Assembly (NCBI GenBank): GCA_022578965.1
Contig: MU400560.1
Location: 186,001 to 250,000, forward strand
Source: Xylaria sp. FL1777
Taxonomy: Eukaryota; Ascomycota; Sordariomycetes; Xylariales; Xylariaceae
Length of the DNA: 64,000 bases
Reading direction: 5' to 3'
Shown here: positions 60,840 through 64,000 of the stretch, in pieces
Layout: every line of letters begins with the position of its first letter
Position numbering within the stretch: position 1 is the first letter of the stretch
Position numbers and translations under genes: made by a program
Notes under the pieces: generated by a model
Database searches by the model: none
Told to the model about the DNA's origin: nothing
What the model saw: the letters and a program-made list of their open reading frames with translations, nothing else

Positions 60840-61810
60840 GAATTTTGCCCATAAAACGAGAAGAAAGAAAAAAGAAAAAAAGGAAAGAGAGAGAAGGAAA
60901 CGGAGGAACTTCAGCATCTCTTCTTATCTTGATGGAATCAACTAAGTCTGTGCTCTGCAGCAGGCAGCAGGCAACAGGCAGCCGACATGATGCTGCTGCT
61001 CGTGTTCCAAAGCCATGTCGTTCTTCTGGCTGGCAGTCGGCGTCCCCACGCATCCAGCATCCACCATCCAACAACGTCTTTTGTCCTGTCTTTTGTACGT
61101 GTGCCTACACGTGTCATCACGTGCCGGGAATTGTGCAATTACGCCCCATGTTGAGCGTCTCCAAGCAGGCCCCCGGACTGGCGAGCAATGAAGCATGACT
61201 GCCTGCGTATGCGCATCTGCTCCGGCTGTCCCATCTAGTATATGTATGCTCGGACGCTCTGCTCTACTTCCAGGCCACCCGGCTCAGTCCGGATCGACTT
61301 TCCACTTTCGCCACAGTTGTAGAGTGCACTGACCAAGAGCGCTCCTGCAGAGCCAGATCATTGAGCAGGGATCGTAATTGAAGGATCTTAATTCAAGGAT
61401 GTTCAAGTGAAAGCGTTCTAGAATACTACCGCAGCAGGAACACATTGAAACTTGTTTCACGGTTGGGTCTCTTTACGTATGCGTACTATAGTGGACGCAT
61501 ATGCATCTGGGCCTTATTGGAGTACTTAATTACAGTAGGTAGTCGTGGGGGGTAAGTGACCTCTCATTGGCTACACAATTCCAACTTCTATTCTTATTTT
61601 TCCCTTTTCCTATCCGGCTTTTCCAGCAATGAGGAAGAGCCTGGTATAGGTATTGCATACTTATGCGCCAAACCTACATTTCCTAGTAAAATCGACAGGC
61701 CTATCAATTAGGAAAACTCCAGATCCAATGGAACACAGGAACTATCCAAGTGTACAACCTAACCGGTTTGGCAGCCAGTTTCTGTATGTACTTATGTAAG
61801 TAAGTAGGCT

Positions 61811-61835
61811 TGCTTAGCCACCTGGTGGCTAAGCA
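61811..61835. repeat. 25-bp palindrome
   Basis: TGCTTAGCCACC, one T, then its exact complement GGTGGCTAAGCA: 12-bp arms with a one-base centre. It could bind a dimeric regulator or form a cruciform. Confidence 0.7.
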
Positions 61836-62814
61836 GTCCCATATCAGCCTCTCGTTACTCACACACTCTACCTCACTACAAAGCGGTACAGCTACAATGG
61901 ACAGCAAACTAAATATTATCAACAACAATATCCTTATTAGTCTTGCCTAATATACTGTAGCTGTGGTTCGGATCCTTGCTGAAGTTCATTAAGTTCATTT
62001 TATTCATGACTTAGCGCTTCATGCGGTGGTTTATGTGCTGCATATGTCGTAATATGCAGATGCTTTATCTTTGACTTTTCAGGAAAAGGACTCCAATTTT
62101 GCGGGGCGGTAATCAGACATCTCCCTACAACTTAAATAAAGCCCAGGGTACGCTTATAGATTTTATTAAAGGTCACGCACGGTTGAGAATGCGACCAATT
62201 GTAGAAAATTTTCCATGTTTCATAATGTTGAATATGCTCGTGAGAATAGTGAGTGCCTCCCTAAGGTATACAAATCTGTTGGAGGAATATTCTGGGTCCG
62301 CCACGCTGTGTACAAAAATGTTGAGAGTCGAGACACCGGGGATAACTTCCAATGTAATTACAAGTTGTTTCCGAATGGTGGAAAAAATCGATAATAAGGC
62401 CGTAGTATACAATAATTGAGGACTTAATCGTCACAAAGAGAAAAGCATCTGATAGAGTTCAGGAGTTGAAGCAGCAAGAGCGAAAAGCCAATGTCAAGTA
62501 GAGAGATCTTACTTTCAACACAGAGAACAAAGAAGTGCTCATCTCTCGACCTCTGAGACCAAGTAGTGCACATGTAATATGAGACGGATTTCCTTAGTTG
62601 CACAAAGGATTAGTTAAAACACTTGTCTTAACCCCCAATCTTTTAGTCGCGATAGACAATGCCGTTGTTCATAACTGCTGGGGCTTCAGTCTACACACGA
62701 TATTACTATATTAGGCTCAATTTTCAACCTTAGGGCAACCTATTTGATCATATAGACTTTTCCAATCGATAGTAAGTACTAACATTAATTGAACCTTGCC
62801 AACAAACAACTATC

Positions 62815-63465
62815 ATGCCTCCTTTTATCCATATTATTCGCCATGCGCAGGCACTGCACAACGTGAGTGGAGACTTAAGCCAGCGGGATCCAAAATTGAC
62901 TGAACTCGGCTACGAACAATGCAAAACAGCAGCTGCTGAATTTGGGGATTTAGGAGACAAACCTGACCTGATTCTCGCCTCACCCCTACAGCGGACAATT
63001 CAAACCGCACTGGCGCTCTTCCCAGCATACACACAGTCGAAGAAGCGAATTCTCCTTCTACCCGATCTGCAAGAGTCTACCATGGCCCCGAGCGACACAG
63101 GCCACTCTCGGAAGTATTTAGAGGAGAAATACGGTCCTGTCCTGGATTACAGTCTCCTTACACCAGACTGGACTGATAAAGGTCCCAAGAGTTGGTACTC
63201 GCCTCGCTTCGTCTCAGTGCGAGCGCGATTTACACGACTATTTATTCGGGAAACCGCGCTGAGATATAGAGACCGGGATGCCAACATCGTTGTTGTCAGT
63301 CACGGGATGTACCTCGAGCATCTGACTAAACAGGACGGCATGTTTAGACAGGTTGAAAGGCGCACGTATACCTTCCGCCCTATTACTAAGGGCGACTTGG
63401 AGGCGGAGCTGATCGAGACGCCCTTGAGCATTGCTAGACGAAAGAAATCGCACGTTATTTCCTAG
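62815..63465 (+). CDS. Histidine phosphatase superfamily (phosphoglycerate-mutase-like) protein
   Basis: Single exon, 216 residues. The catalytic RHG-type motif is IIRHAQALHN (residues 7-16), with His10 as the probable phospho-acceptor and Arg9 beside it. The second His and its pocket are in IVVVSHGMYLEHL near residue 165. LASPLQRTIQTA provides the conserved Arg of the SP[LF]xRT block. Length and layout match the fungal branch-2-like 'phosphoglycerate mutase family' proteins that act as small-molecule phosphatases; the substrate cannot be told. It has its own AT-rich promoter. Confidence 0.88.
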   Translation: MPPFIHIIRHAQALHNVSGDLSQRDPKLTELGYEQCKTAAAEFGDLGDKPDLILASPLQRTIQTALALFPAYTQSKKRILLLPDLQESTMAPSDTGHSRKYLEEKYGPVLDYSLLTPDWTDKGPKSWYSPRFVSVRARFTRLFIRETALRYRDRDANIVVVSHGMYLEHLTKQDGMFRQVERRTYTFRPITKGDLEAELIETPLSIARRKKSHVIS

Positions 63466-64000
63466 ATGATTCTTTTAGCTTTTAGGAATTCATTAAAGGT
63501 CCGGTCCCAGTAACGCTTCACATTATAACTTCAGCTCCGTTGAAGAGGGAGATTTTATATGTAAAAGAGTCGATGATTGCTTAACTTAGGTAAACCCACC
63601 CATAATTTCATATTACCCTCTAAGTAGTTCCCCCCCAAAAAATATAGATTCAATTTCATGAGGTTCGAAAGCACCTATTTTCTATTACAATGCCGCAAAA
63701 TGTACTTGAATATGTAGTTATTGCATAAAAATATTAAAAAGTTGGTATAGAAACCTCCTAGACTAAGGGTTTCAAGATCCGAAAATAGAAGCTTTCATCC
63801 CATATGCGACCAACACGAAGAAAGGCTTTTAAGTCACTAGCAGCTTCAGAAAATAGAGTTAAATCACCGACGTTAGCCACTAACGCTACAGCTAACTTAT
63901 ATAAAGTTGAAATCAATAGGGAGTTGCGATCATATAGCACATTACGATTTCAGAGCCACCAAAGATTATAATCCTCCGGCCACATTACGCGGTGAACTTG
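63466..64000. other. Intergenic region at the right edge
   Basis: AT-rich, with a 60-codon minus frame (63758-63940) that lacks a recognised motif. Any gene continuing beyond the window cannot be judged. Confidence 0.4.

Larger units (their letters stand above)
57907..62814. other. Large gene-poor intergenic region
   Basis: 4.9 kb without a supported gene. At 58300-59300 the sequence is GC-rich and frames are open on several phases at once (up to 220 codons), which reflects composition. A 142-codon minus frame at 60213-60641 has no recognised motif. Three small repeats are listed separately. The left end is the promoter of the 780-residue gene and the right end that of the phosphatase gene. 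Confidence 0.4.

Noticed and set aside
1..64000. CRISPR arrays, bacterial operons, rRNA genes
   Set aside because: None seen; the window is eukaryotic, with spliceosomal introns throughout.

Overview
The window is nuclear DNA of a filamentous ascomycete, most likely a Sordariomycete; the order cannot be fixed from sequence alone. The evidence is many short GT..AG introns (about 44-160 nt) with CTAAC/CTGAC-type branch sites, a non-reducing fungal polyketide synthase, a wetA conidiation regulator, a PalI/Rim9-type membrane protein, and long gene-poor AT-rich spacers. I resolved exon structures by hand from splice signals and family motifs.

Left edge (1-6.6 kb): the 3' part of the AP-1 sigma clathrin-adaptor gene, the RNA polymerase III repressor maf1 with a two-codon first exon, and an F-box protein. 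An assembly gap of 10 N, flanked by a G tract and a C tract, lies at 6.85-7.0 kb.

Centre (8.4-29.8 kb): a candidate secondary-metabolite gene cluster. In order it holds a secreted-type GMC oxidoreductase (+), a cytochrome P450 (-), a non-reducing PKS (+), an extended SDR reductase (-) and an MCT-like MFS transporter (+). The P450 and PKS are divergent over a shared 1.1-kb promoter. The PKS reads SAT-KS-MAT-PT-ACP-CMeT and stops there: no thioesterase or reductase release domain is encoded, and no stand-alone release enzyme or pathway transcription factor is visible in the window. The likely logic is a C-methylated aromatic polyketide made by the PKS, tailored by P450, SDR and possibly the GMC protein, and exported by the MFS carrier. 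The GMC protein has Leu where the family's second catalytic residue is normally His or Asn. A 3.25-kb AT-rich spacer with nested inverted repeats separates the SDR from the transporter.

Right half (30.4-64 kb): housekeeping and developmental genes. These are the FACT subunit spt16, a SUR7/PalI-family four-TM protein, an unrecognised conserved-looking gene, a low-complexity hypothetical, wetA, a secreted S10 serine carboxypeptidase, a membrane-anchored SDR carrying a 27-Gln insertion, a 780-residue F-box-like/low-complexity protein and a histidine phosphatase. Large spacers (37.8-43.8 kb and 57.9-62.8 kb) hold no gene I can support, but contain small repeats, including a 118-bp segment bounded by perfect 14-bp inverted repeats.
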